Below are positions 50,933-58,469 of a DNA stretch of 64,000 nt, one piece after another. This DNA is from Paenibacillus_E qinlingensis_A (GTDB lineage Bacteria; Bacillota; Bacilli; Paenibacillales; NBRC-103111), in contig NZ_JAVDSB010000011.1 of NCBI RefSeq assembly GCF_031455095.1, forward strand, positions 149,473 to 213,472, read 5' to 3'. Each line of letters begins with the position of its first letter. Within the stretch, counting starts at the first letter, position 1. The position numbers and the translations under genes are program-made. The notes below the pieces were generated by a model that had not been told where the DNA came from, did not search any database, and was given only the letters and a program-made list of their open reading frames with translations.

Positions 50933-52138
50933 ATGACAACTCGCACTATATCATCCTACCGGATCCCGCTCTTCTGCGCGGTCACGATGCTCTTCTGGAT
51001 GTCCATGTACACCAGCGTTCCGATCATGGCGCCTTATGTGGAGTTCCTTGGGGGAAGCCACCAGTTAGCAGGTTGGATTGTAGGTATGTACGGCATCTCG
51101 CAGATGCTGCTCCGCATACCCGTAGGTATTATGTCGGATCGTTTTCATAAAAGAAGACTATTCATTACCTTCGGCCTTCTCTTCACCGCCATTACCGGAA
51201 TTGGGCTGTGGTTCACGCACGATTTTACTTGGATTTTAATCCTCCGCGCACTCGCAGGGGCAGCTGCAGCGACATGGGTTGATTTTACAGTACTATTCAC
51301 GAGCTATTACAAGCATGAAGAATCAACGAAGGCGATTGGCACCATCTCCTTTTTCAACTCACTCGGTCAGGTGCTTGGCATCCTAAGTGCAGGCTGGGCA
51401 GCAGACAAGCTGGGGTGGGAATCAGTATTTATCTTAGGTGCAGTACTCGGCATCCTTGGCATGATCGGCTCATTCTTCCTCATTGAAAAAGTCGAGAAAG
51501 ACGCGCCGAAAATTACGTTACGCGGCATTGGCGACGTGGCGACAGATCGTACGCTCCTCTTCGTGTCGTTGCTTGCCATTCTATCGCAGGTATTAATATT
51601 TGCTACGGTCTTCGGCTTCACGCCGGTCTATGCCATGCAGCTCGGAGCAGACAAATTCTCGCTCTCTTTATTGTCCTTATTTGCTAACGTTCCTGTTGCG
51701 CTAGCCTCCTTGTTCGGGGGACGACGATGGGCGATCCGTTATGGAGAGAAGCGCATGGTTGTAGTTGGCTTTCTGCTCATGGGGATATTCACCTTTACGG
51801 TTCCGTTCACTCATCATCTCTGGCTGCTTATGGTCACGCAAGCATTGGCAGGCTTTGGTCGCGGACTTTCATTTACATTACTCATGGGCATGAGCATCAA
51901 GCATATGCCTGCGGATAAGCGTGCAACAGCCATGGGCTTCTTCCAAGCCATATATGGGCTCGGGATGTTCGTAGGGCCAGTCCTTATGGGCATCATTGGT
52001 GACTATTTTTCACTCAATCAGGGCTTTATTGTACTCGGTATCCTCGGTGCTTTCAGTGCACTTCTCGCTTATCTGTTCGTTCACAACGCAGCTAAGAAAC
52101 GGCCACTAACGGCTAACAACTCTACGATTGCGCAATGA
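50933..52138 (+). CDS. Major facilitator superfamily transporter
   Basis: A 401-residue membrane protein with 12 predicted helices. The MFS signature between helices 2 and 3 (GIMSDRFHKRRLF, about residues 65-77) and the corresponding segment in the second half (FGGRRWAIRYGEKRM) are visible. Its substrate cannot be inferred; the closest general pattern is a drug or small-molecule exporter. ATG at 50933 with AAAGGAG upstream. It ends before a strong terminator. Confidence 0.9.
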   Translation: MTTRTISSYRIPLFCAVTMLFWMSMYTSVPIMAPYVEFLGGSHQLAGWIVGMYGISQMLLRIPVGIMSDRFHKRRLFITFGLLFTAITGIGLWFTHDFTWILILRALAGAAAATWVDFTVLFTSYYKHEESTKAIGTISFFNSLGQVLGILSAGWAADKLGWESVFILGAVLGILGMIGSFFLIEKVEKDAPKITLRGIGDVATDRTLLFVSLLAILSQVLIFATVFGFTPVYAMQLGADKFSLSLLSLFANVPVALASLFGGRRWAIRYGEKRMVVVGFLLMGIFTFTVPFTHHLWLLMVTQALAGFGRGLSFTLLMGMSIKHMPADKRATAMGFFQAIYGLGMFVGPVLMGIIGDYFSLNQGFIVLGILGAFSALLAYLFVHNAAKKRPLTANNSTIAQ

Positions 52139-52144
52139 TAGCAA

Positions 52145-52174
52145 GGGCGAATCTTTCGATTCGCTCTTTTTTTC
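52145..52174 (+). terminator. Terminator after the MFS gene
   Basis: Stem GGGCGAATC / GATTCGCTC, loop TTTC, then eight T. It lies within the longest open frame of the next gene, which argues against the upstream start of that gene. Confidence 0.9.
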
Positions 52175-52236
52175 ATACAAGTGCAGGGGTACAGCTGACG
52201 AACTTCGTCTATTCATGCGGAGAGGAGGAGAAGCAT

Positions 52237-52800
52237 ATTGAGGAGCACTCATTAGTTGATCGCATAGTAAAGGGCGATGAAGCGGCATTCCGCGAGTTGG
52301 TTATAAGGTATCGTCCTTATATTTTGCAGACGATCTTTGCCATTGTTCGCCATCAAAAAGATGCCGAGGACTTGTCCCAAGAGGTTTGGACCCGTATTTA
52401 CTTCTCCCTCCCTCAGTATGAAAAGAAGGGCTTGAAAACCTGGATGACCCGCATCGCGGTTAATCGAGCTATTGATTTCAAGCGCGCATCCAGTCGGCGC
52501 AAAGAAGACATTATCGCTGAATTCGAAGAGGCTGTCACTCCAACAGGACAAGCACCTCCTCATCTGGAGCATAGTGTAGAACATGAGGTTTTGATCAAGG
52601 AAACGACCGAATTCATACGTCATAAGCTCGACCAGATTCCATCAAATTATCAGGATGTTTTACTGGCCTATTATATTCATCATCAGTCCTATCAAGATAT
52701 TGCCAATGCTCAAGGGGTTACCATTAAAACTGTCGAGTCTAAGCTGTACAGGGCAAAGCAATGGGTGAGAAATCGCTGGAAGGAGGAGGAGTTTCGATGA
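52237..52800 (+). CDS. ECF-type RNA polymerase sigma factor
   Basis: A 187-residue sigma-70 family group IV protein. Region 2 (DEAAFRELVIRYRPYILQTIFAI to DLSQEVWTRIYFSL, about 10-75) and region 4 (PSNYQDVLLAYYIHHQSYQDIA... KTVESKLYRAKQWV, about 130-180) are clear. The frame has an ATG at 52135, but that start would place a strong terminator inside the coding sequence. The only well-placed ribosome binding site (GGAGAGGAGGAG) lies eight bases before an ATT at 52237, and homologues begin at the corresponding residue. ATT is therefore proposed as the start. It overlaps the anti-sigma gene in ATGA. Confidence 0.87.
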   Translation: MEEHSLVDRIVKGDEAAFRELVIRYRPYILQTIFAIVRHQKDAEDLSQEVWTRIYFSLPQYEKKGLKTWMTRIAVNRAIDFKRASSRRKEDIIAEFEEAVTPTGQAPPHLEHSVEHEVLIKETTEFIRHKLDQIPSNYQDVLLAYYIHHQSYQDIANAQGVTIKTVESKLYRAKQWVRNRWKEEEFR

Positions 52801-53270
52801 AGATGCAACACTATACCCAACTGGAATGGATGCAGTATGTGGAGGAGAGTCTGCCTTCAGAAGCAAGGAACGAGATGGAGAATCATTTGTACCGTTGTGA
52901 TGACTGTCTTGCGATCTATATGATTGGTATAGAGGAGTCCCTATTAACGCCAATCGATATCGCTAACACAGAGACTTACATAAAAGAAATTATTACGCGT
53001 ACCATTGGCACAAAGCCCGCTTGGTATCGCTCTACAATGTTCCATTACGGGGTCGCCGCTGCCGCGACGCTTGTGCTTGTAGCGACTGGCTTTTTCCATA
53101 ACTTATCACAGGAATTAGGAACGTTCGGTGCCTTCAGGCCCGCTCCTCCTCTGGAAGTTCCCGCCTCATTAGAGGCCAAAGTGCCAATTTCAGATCAGCT
53201 CATTCATAAAACACTAACTTGGTTAGACACCTTACAAAATGATCATAAAAAAGGAGGCCTAGAACCTTGA
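52797..53270 (+). CDS. Anti-sigma factor with zinc-finger motif
   Basis: A 157-residue protein. The N-terminal cytoplasmic part has the ZAS motif H-x-x-x-C-x-x-C (HLYRCDDC), which binds the sigma factor. A single membrane helix lies at about residues 85-103 (YGVAAAATLVLVATGFF), then an extracytoplasmic tail. GGAGGAGG is seven bases before the ATG at 52797, and the start overlaps the sigma stop in ATGA. It most likely holds the ECF sigma inactive until an envelope signal is received. Confidence 0.9.
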   Translation: MKMQHYTQLEWMQYVEESLPSEARNEMENHLYRCDDCLAIYMIGIEESLLTPIDIANTETYIKEIITRTIGTKPAWYRSTMFHYGVAAAATLVLVATGFFHNLSQELGTFGAFRPAPPLEVPASLEAKVPISDQLIHKTLTWLDTLQNDHKKGGLEP

Positions 53271-54460
53271 ATCCTACCAAAAGCAGCCTTGCTGCCTTCC
53301 TACTGTCCTTCATCCCCGGCGCTGGTCATTTATACATGAACCGTATGGGGCGTGCTTTTCTATACGGCTGCTTGTTCTTCGGATGCTGTTTCATTCTTTT
53401 CTTAGGTGTTGCAACCCATGATGGGGGTGATTTTGCCTTCCTACTCGTGCCCATTGCCCTTACATGGATCATTAACATCATCGATATGTTGATCTACTTA
53501 CTGCGTTCCCCGACGCCGTTTCCACCCGCTTATTATTCGCCGAGTGCCGCCAATTATGGCCCTGGTCCTTATTCACCAGAGCAGGAAATGCCTGCATGGG
53601 AATCAGCCGCTTACTATGCTGATTTAACGAATAAACAAGAAAGATCAAAAGTGCTATTGCTCTCTTTCATCCCTGGTGTTGGCCATTATCGCCTCGGCAT
53701 GATGCAAAGAGGACTTACCGCGATGGTCTCGTTCTTTGGGATCGCTATCCTTGTAATTTTCATCTCCATCCTCACGCATAACGATGGTTTTATTGTTTTC
53801 TTACTCGCGCTACCCGTGCTCTGGTTTTATACAATGTTCGATGCGTTAAAGCAGTTGGATCGCAAACAAGCTGGATTTGAGCTAGTGGATCGTAGTATGT
53901 TCGAGGACTTCCAGCGTGATGAACATGGCCGCAAAAATCGAACATTAGCCACGATTATCGCTATTTTCCCTGGCGCGGCGCACCTTTACTTATCGATGAC
54001 CAAACGGGGTATCCAGCTCATGGCCATATTTCTTTTCTCTGTTTATGTGCTGGATGTATTGCGGCTTTCACTCTTCTTCTTTATCATCCCGCTACTCTGG
54101 TTCTTCAGCTTTTTCGACGCATTACAGAGTATCTCAAAGTATGAGAATGGGACTTTGATCGACAAGCCTCTCGTTGAAAACTGGACAGCCTACCAACGGT
54201 ATATCGGTGTTGTTCTGATCGTATTCGGCGGCTATTATATCTTCAGCGACGTTTTCGTGCAATTTATGTATCAGTTCTTACCGTCTTCGCGGAACTATAT
54301 GTATTTGATTAACAATTTCAGCCAAACCTTCATTGTCGCTGTTCTCCTTATTGGAGGTGGCATTTGGTTAGTAATGAACCGTAAGCAACAGCCCAAACCG
54401 CCCAAACCAGATACGATCTTAGTTGACATAAACAAAGACATAGAAAAAAAGAACCCCTAA
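53267..54460 (+). CDS. Membrane protein with three TM2-like repeats in the sigma operon
   Basis: A 397-residue polytopic membrane protein of unknown function. A repeated motif F-P-G-x-G/A-H-x-Y occurs three times, near residues 15 (FIPGAGHLYMNRMGRA), 130 (FIPGVGHYRLGMMQRG) and 233 (IFPGAAHLYLSMTKRG), each followed by two helices, and resembles the TM2 domain. Further helices lie at 300-320 and 350-372. A Pro/Tyr-rich soluble linker separates repeats 1 and 2. The start is TTG at 53267 with AAAGGAGG upstream, overlapping the anti-sigma stop in TTGA. Translational coupling to both regulators makes it the likely effector or sensor of the system. Confidence 0.85.
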   Translation: MNPTKSSLAAFLLSFIPGAGHLYMNRMGRAFLYGCLFFGCCFILFLGVATHDGGDFAFLLVPIALTWIINIIDMLIYLLRSPTPFPPAYYSPSAANYGPGPYSPEQEMPAWESAAYYADLTNKQERSKVLLLSFIPGVGHYRLGMMQRGLTAMVSFFGIAILVIFISILTHNDGFIVFLLALPVLWFYTMFDALKQLDRKQAGFELVDRSMFEDFQRDEHGRKNRTLATIIAIFPGAAHLYLSMTKRGIQLMAIFLFSVYVLDVLRLSLFFFIIPLLWFFSFFDALQSISKYENGTLIDKPLVENWTAYQRYIGVVLIVFGGYYIFSDVFVQFMYQFLPSSRNYMYLINNFSQTFIVAVLLIGGGIWLVMNRKQQPKPPKPDTILVDINKDIEKKNP

Positions 54461-54473
54461 GGGTTCTTTTTTC
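54447..54473 (+). terminator. Terminator ending the sigma operon
   Basis: Stem AGAACCC / GGGTTCT with the gene's own TAA stop codon in the loop (CTAA), followed by TTTTT. The coding end and terminator overlap. Confidence 0.9.
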
Positions 54474-54728
54474 TGTCGGCATTGATGATATTTCTTTGAA
54501 CCTTGTTACACATAAAACTTAAGTTAAATCTGCGTATAAAACACGGTAAGTGTCTTTAGCACATCGCCCTCCAGCCTGATTATAACAGGTAGAAAAGTCC
54601 TCTTTGCAACGGTTGTTTCGCTTTCGCTAATTGCTCCAACGGAACCACACCTCTCTGCTTGCCGACAATAATAGTATGACCGATTTTTGTTTTTCTAATC
54701 ATATTATTTTTAAAAATTTCATTGCCCG
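54474..54728. other. Intergenic stretch with one short open frame
   Basis: About 255 bp between the sigma operon and the small spore gene. On the minus strand an ATG at 54702 opens a 40-codon frame to 54580 (MIRKTKIGH at its start), with no ribosome binding site. A CCTGTTATAATCAGG inverted repeat lies at 54575-54589. I would not call a gene here without further evidence. Confidence 0.3.
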
Positions 54729-54899
54729 TTATCCGCCGTGTCCATGACCTTCTGCAGCGTGTCCGCCGTGATGATTCTGATTCTTCACTTTTTTAGAACC
54801 AGACAACGGCTCCTGATTGCCACCCGCATTGTTTCGATTCTTTACATTGCCATTATTAACAAGATTGTCACCTGCGGAATAATTTTTAGGTTTAGACAT
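54729..54899 (-). CDS. sspP: Small acid-soluble spore protein P-like
   Basis: A 56-residue protein. The core NQEPLSGSKKVKNQNH is nearly identical to the conserved core of SspP (CotL) of Bacillus. SspP proteins are made in the forespore and are minor small acid-soluble components. The tail is His/Gly rich (HHGGHAAEGHGHGG), which is longer than in the B. subtilis protein. ATG at 54899 with AGAGGATG upstream. It lies 18 bp after another very small gene on the same strand. Confidence 0.85.
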   Translation of the reverse strand: MSKPKNYSAGDNLVNNGNVKNRNNAGGNQEPLSGSKKVKNQNHHGGHAAEGHGHGG

Positions 54900-54917
54900 A
54901 GCTCTTCATCCTCTCCG

Positions 54918-55073
54918 TTACGAGTTTGTTCCTTCGTGATTTAGAGCATCTTGATGCCTATGGTCGTTGACCTTCTGCTGGATTTGCTGCGCATTATGCG
55001 CGTTCGCTGGATTCGCATCTAGATCCTTAGCCACATTTTGCAGGTTCTTATCTGCACTCTTTTGCTTCGTCAT
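54918..55073 (-). CDS. Small hydrophilic protein, 51 residues, probably spore-related
   Basis: A protein rich in Asn, Gln, Lys, Asp and Ala (20 of the first 30 residues), with no hydrophobic segment. It has a strong start (GGAGG eight bases before the ATG at 55073). Composition, size and the adjacent sspP gene suggest a forespore or spore-coat product. I do not recognise a family. Confidence 0.65.
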   Translation of the reverse strand: MTKQKSADKNLQNVAKDLDANPANAHNAQQIQQKVNDHRHQDALNHEGTNS

Positions 55074-55091
55074 CAAGGTGTCCTCCTTCTA

Positions 55092-55439
55092 TTAAGCGTT
55101 CGTGACTTTCTGCAATGCCTGCGCACACTCATGAATATGCCGCACATAATCATCGATTAGCGACTGTATCACATCACTTCGTTCGTCAATATGCGTCGTT
55201 CCTTGCTGTACATCGGTTAGTTCAACCTTCACTTCTCTGGCGTCCACATACGTCACTTTAAAATCAAACGAATAGCCGGTATGCCCCGCCGTCATAATGT
55301 GCACACGGACAGCGTCCGTATCGCCTTCATCTGCCCATACTCTTGTTGTATCGGCAGGCTGGAGAACGGTAGGCATGACGCGCATCCACTCATTCACGAT
55401 TTCAGCTTGATCCACGCTAGGTTTATCTGATTTGCTCAT
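55092..55439 (-). CDS. Uncharacterised soluble protein, 115 residues
   Basis: An acidic protein with no signal peptide or membrane helix; the pattern suggests alternating beta strands (residues 40-85) and a C-terminal helix with D-D-Y-V-R-H-I-H. The start ATG at 55439 has GGAGGTG upstream; the frame reaches 55517 but that part overlaps a terminator. I do not recognise a family. It lies 18 bp upstream of the 51-residue gene and could be cotranscribed with it and sspP. Confidence 0.65.
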   Translation of the reverse strand: MSKSDKPSVDQAEIVNEWMRVMPTVLQPADTTRVWADEGDTDAVRVHIMTAGHTGYSFDFKVTYVDAREVKVELTDVQQGTTHIDERSDVIQSLIDDYVRHIHECAQALQKVTNA

Positions 55440-55483
55440 AGGTAACACCTCCACATGATTAAAATGCGGAAGCCGCCTATCTT

Positions 55484-56263
55484 TTATCCATGTAAAAAAA
55501 CACCTACTCCACGGCACGAATGAGAAATCGTGTTTTCGGAATAGGTGTTAAGATTAGGGATCTCAGCGCTATCTGCAAATGCTGACGTGACCGCGACTTG
55601 CCGTAAACTAAACTTTTGCAGCGCGGCGAACCTAGCAATCATCGTTACCATTTGCTCACGCGATATGTTAGCTTCTGGTGCAAATTCACCTGCGCGTACG
55701 CCGCTTGTAATGCCATTCTCTGATGCCCATTGTACAGCCTGGGCATAATAGCTGTCCGCCTTCACATCGTTGAAGGTACCCGCCTTATACGCACCTAAAT
55801 TTGCACCCGCCATGCGAGCCAGCATCAGGGTAAAATCAGCACGGGTAATCTGTGCAGCGGGCGAGATTGCGAAAAGTGGCTCACTTTAAAAATTAGCGTG
55901 CCTGTAGCAGTATCAAAATAGCTGTTCGTCACTTTTACAAGCTCACCGTTATCAGCAATGTAGTAGGCTACAATTTGCATTCGTGTCCTCATTAGCTGCC
56001 GGTTTATAGGGAACTTGAACCTCTACCGTACCGCCATTAAAGCTCGAAACCGTTTTGCCGCCTGCTGTAATCGTAAAGTCGAAAACTAGGCGACCACTTA
56101 CCGCAGATTCCAGCGCTTCCTTAGCAGCTGGGGTCCAACCTTGCGTTGCTGCCTGAACGTCCGCTTTGCGGATCGAAATATTTACTGTACCGCTTGTCGC
56201 GGCCCCATGCACAGCACCTATGGCTTGTTTATCTAAAGAAATCTGACCACGGCTTACTTTCAT
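55484..56263 (-). pseudogene. Decayed remnant of an SLH-domain surface protein
   Basis: Three reading frames together resemble the C-terminal part of a Paenibacillus SLH protein. Frame one (56263 to about 55985) encodes an immunoglobulin-like segment with GGTVEVQVPYKP. After a one-base shift near 55980 the expected continuation IVAYYIADNGELVKV and FKVSHFSQS follows. Near 55873 a second break occurs, and the sequence jumps to PAAQITRADFTLMLARM, skipping roughly the first 30 residues of an SLH domain. A second SLH domain (TFNDVKADSYYAQAV to NISREQMVTMIARF) is complete, and the end is truncated at about 55552 by a terminator. No start codon with a ribosome binding site is left. Function is lost. 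Confidence 0.85.
55493..55551 (-). terminator. Terminator at the end of the SLH pseudogene
   Basis: Minus strand outer stem AACACCTATTCC / GGAGTAGGTGTT with a nested ACACGA / TTCGTG stem, followed by seven T. Confidence 0.8.
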
Positions 56264-56283
56264 CCTTTGCACTCGAAAAATAA

Positions 56284-56330
56284 AAACAAAAAAAGCCACA
56301 CGATTACGAGAATCGCATGACTCTTTGGTT
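56284..56330 (-). terminator. Terminator after tRNA-Ser
   Basis: Minus strand stem AGTCATGCGATT / AATCGTGTGGCT (12 bp with G-T pairs), loop CTCGT, then seven T. Confidence 0.9.
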
Positions 56331-56348
56331 GGGTATTACCTTGGCTAC

Positions 56349-56434
56349 GGAGAGGGTGGGATTCGAACCCACGGAGACCTTGCGACCTCGGCGGTTTTCA
56401 AGACCGCTGCCTTAAACCACTCGACCACCTCTCC
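56349..56434 (-). tRNA. tRNA-Ser (TGA anticodon)
   Basis: An 86-nt class II tRNA. Acceptor arms GGAGAGG / CCTCTCC, anticodon loop CTTGAAA giving TGA (reads UCA), a long variable arm (GAGGTCGCAAGGTCTC) and T-loop TTCGAAT. No CCA is encoded. It is placed downstream of serS, as in B. subtilis. Confidence 0.97.
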
Positions 56435-56441
56435 ACGATAG

Positions 56442-56462
56442 GCGTCTCCGACTAGGGAGACG
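56442..56462 (-). other. Leader hairpin of tRNA-Ser
   Basis: Perfect seven-base-pair stem CGTCTCC / GGAGACG between the promoter and the tRNA 5' end, probably a processing or leader structure. Confidence 0.6.
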
Positions 56463-56484
56463 ACCTTGTGCAGTGACAAAAAGC

Positions 56485-56514
56485 ATTGTAGCACATAATT
56501 GTCACTCGATGCAA
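56485..56514 (-). promoter_or_regulatory. Promoter of tRNA-Ser
   Basis: Minus strand -35 TTGCAT (56509-56514), 18-bp spacer, -10 TACAAT (56485-56490), located just after the serS stop codon. Confidence 0.75.
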
Positions 56515-56518
56515 GTAC

Positions 56519-57799
56519 TTATTTTTTCGTGATCACTTTCACGTTGTTCATGTACGGAACGAGTACGTCTGGCACGACAATGGAACCATCCGCCTGCTGA
56601 TAATTTTCAAGAATCGCAGCCACTGTACGGCCCAAAGCTAAGCCTGATCCGTTCAGCGTATGTACGAATTCCGGCTTCGCCTTGGCATCGCGGCGGAAGC
56701 GAATATTCGCTCTGCGCGCTTGGAAATCTTCGAAGTTACTGCAGCTGGAGATCTCGCGATATGCGCCGCTGTTTGGCAGCCATACTTCTAGATCGTACGT
56801 CTTCGCAGATGTGAAGCCAATATCGCCTGTGCAGAGTGACAACACGCGGTAAGGGAGCTTCAGCAGCTGTAGGACGCGTTCAGCATGCCCTGTAAGCTTC
56901 TCCAACTCCTCATAGGAGTCTTCGGGCTTAACAAGCTTTACGAGCTCAATTTTGTTGAATTGGTGCTGTCTGATTAAACCACGTGTATCGCGGCCAGCGG
57001 ATCCTGCTTCCGAGCGGAAACAAGCACTGAACGCTACGAAATTAACCGGCAGCTGTTCATTCGTCAGAATATCTTCACGATGATAATTCGTGACGGGTAC
57101 TTCTGCTGTCGGAATCAAGAAATATTCCGAATTCTCAACCTTGAACACATCTTCCTCAAACTTCGGAAGTTGTCCTGTTCCCGTGAGGCTATCACGGTTA
57201 ACGATATATGGAGGCAGCATTTCTTCATAACCATGCTCATCGCTGTGCAGGTCCATCATGAAGTTGATTAGTGCCCGCTCTAGACGAGCCCCCAACCCTT
57301 TGTAGAACACGAAACGCGAACCCGTTACCTTCGCCGCTGCTTCGAAATCCAAAATGCCCAAGTCCTGCGCTACTTCCCAGTGCGGCTTCACTTCGAAATC
57401 GAACGATGGAATATCGCCAATGCGGCGTACTTCTACGTTCTCTTCTTCCGTACGGCCTACAGGTACGCTGGCATGCGGCATATTCGGAATGGAGAGAAGA
57501 ACCTGTTGCAATGACTCGTCCAAGACACGAATTTCGTCATCAAGCTCTTTAATGCGGTCTCCGACCACTTTCATTTCTTGAATCAGCTCATCCGCATTTT
57601 CACCGGATCTCTTACGCCCCGCCACCTCTTGGGAAACGGTGTTGCGGCGATTCTTCAGCTGTTCTGTTTCTTGCAGCAGCTCTCTGCGCTTCACGTCTAG
57701 CTCTGTGAAACCATTAAGCTCCTCGATCTGCTTACCGCGGTTTTGCATGGCAGCTTGTACAGCTGCTAAATCACTTCGAAGTAACTTTACATCAAACAA
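56519..57799 (-). CDS. serS: Seryl-tRNA synthetase
   Basis: A class II synthetase that charges tRNA-Ser. It is 426 residues. The N-terminal coiled-coil arm (about 30-100), which grips the long variable arm of tRNA-Ser, precedes the catalytic domain with motif 2 (ACFRSEAGSAGRDTRGL) and motif 3 (GSGLALGRTVAAILE). The start is TTG at 57799 with GGAGG seven bases upstream, giving the usual FDVKLLR start; the frame extends to 57859. No T-box leader was found upstream. Confidence 0.96.
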   Translation of the reverse strand: MFDVKLLRSDLAAVQAAMQNRGKQIEELNGFTELDVKRRELLQETEQLKNRRNTVSQEVAGRKRSGENADELIQEMKVVGDRIKELDDEIRVLDESLQQVLLSIPNMPHASVPVGRTEEENVEVRRIGDIPSFDFEVKPHWEVAQDLGILDFEAAAKVTGSRFVFYKGLGARLERALINFMMDLHSDEHGYEEMLPPYIVNRDSLTGTGQLPKFEEDVFKVENSEYFLIPTAEVPVTNYHREDILTNEQLPVNFVAFSACFRSEAGSAGRDTRGLIRQHQFNKIELVKLVKPEDSYEELEKLTGHAERVLQLLKLPYRVLSLCTGDIGFTSAKTYDLEVWLPNSGAYREISSCSNFEDFQARRANIRFRRDAKAKPEFVHTLNGSGLALGRTVAAILENYQQADGSIVVPDVLVPYMNNVKVITKK

Positions 57800-57840
57800 G
57801 GAGATTCCTCCGTTAGCGCAAAATGGTTTATATATGGAAG

Positions 57841-57881
57841 CAAGCACCCATACCGGCAATCCGGTTAACTCGGGGTGCTTG
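57841..57881 (-). other. Strong two-part hairpin between pdxT and serS
   Basis: Nine-base-pair outer stem CAAGCACCC / GGGTGCTTG with an inner ACCGG / CCGGT stem, no following T run. It fills half of the 91-bp gap. It could be a processing site or an mRNA stabiliser for serS. Confidence 0.6.
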
Positions 57882-57890
57882 AACCGTTAA

Positions 57891-58469
57891 TTATGCTTGG
57901 CTTTGCTTTACCATGTCTAAGAAATAACTGTGCAGACGGAAATCGTCCGTCAGCTCTGGGTGAAAGGACGCCGCAAGGAGATGCCCTTGCTGCGCGGCGA
58001 CGATTTGGCCGTCATACGTGGCCAATACATCCACATCTGGTCCCACTTTCTCAATAAGTGGGGCGCGAATGAATACCGCGCGAACGTTCTCGTCAATGCC
58101 TTTGATCGGCAAGTCCGTCTCAAAGCTTTCGCGTTGACGACCGAACGCGTTGCGAGCCACCGTAATGTCCATCAGCTCTAGATGAGCTTCTGGTTGTCCG
58201 GTGATCTCTTTCGCGATGACAATCAACCCCGCGCAAGTGCCGAATACCGGCTTGCCTGCTGCAGAGAACTCACGTAACGCATCGATGAAGCCATACGTAC
58301 GCATAAGCTTACCAATCGTCGTGCTCTCTCCGCCAGGAAGAATAATGCCATCTAGCTCAGCTAGCTGCTCGGTGCGTTTCACAACGACACCTTCAGCGCC
58401 TGCTTTTTCAATGCCTCGGATATGCTCCGCTACCGCGCCTTGCAGCGCGAGAACCCCAATCTTCGTCAT
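57891..58469 (-). CDS. pdxT: Pyridoxal 5'-phosphate synthase, glutaminase subunit
   Basis: Supplies ammonia to PdxS; 192 residues. The glutaminase triad is Cys79 (GTCAG) with the His-x-Glu pair in FHPELT. The N-terminal GVLALQGAVAEH and the oxyanion-loop PGGEST are characteristic. It overlaps the end of pdxS by one base. Confidence 0.96.
   Translation of the reverse strand: MTKIGVLALQGAVAEHIRGIEKAGAEGVVVKRTEQLAELDGIILPGGESTTIGKLMRTYGFIDALREFSAAGKPVFGTCAGLIVIAKEITGQPEAHLELMDITVARNAFGRQRESFETDLPIKGIDENVRAVFIRAPLIEKVGPDVDVLATYDGQIVAAQQGHLLAASFHPELTDDFRLHSYFLDMVKQSQA

Noticed and set aside
52178..52236. ECF-type autoregulatory promoter upstream of the sigma gene
   Set aside because: A CGTCTA at 52206-52211 could be a -10 element, but no AAC-containing -35 lies 16-17 bp upstream.
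54580..54702. 40-codon minus-strand frame in the spacer before sspP
   Set aside because: No ribosome binding site and no recognisable sequence; kept only as a note in the spacer entry.
57800..57890. T-box leader for serS
   Set aside because: No GGGTGGTACCGCG-type T-box sequence, no specifier loop and no terminator in the 91-bp spacer.
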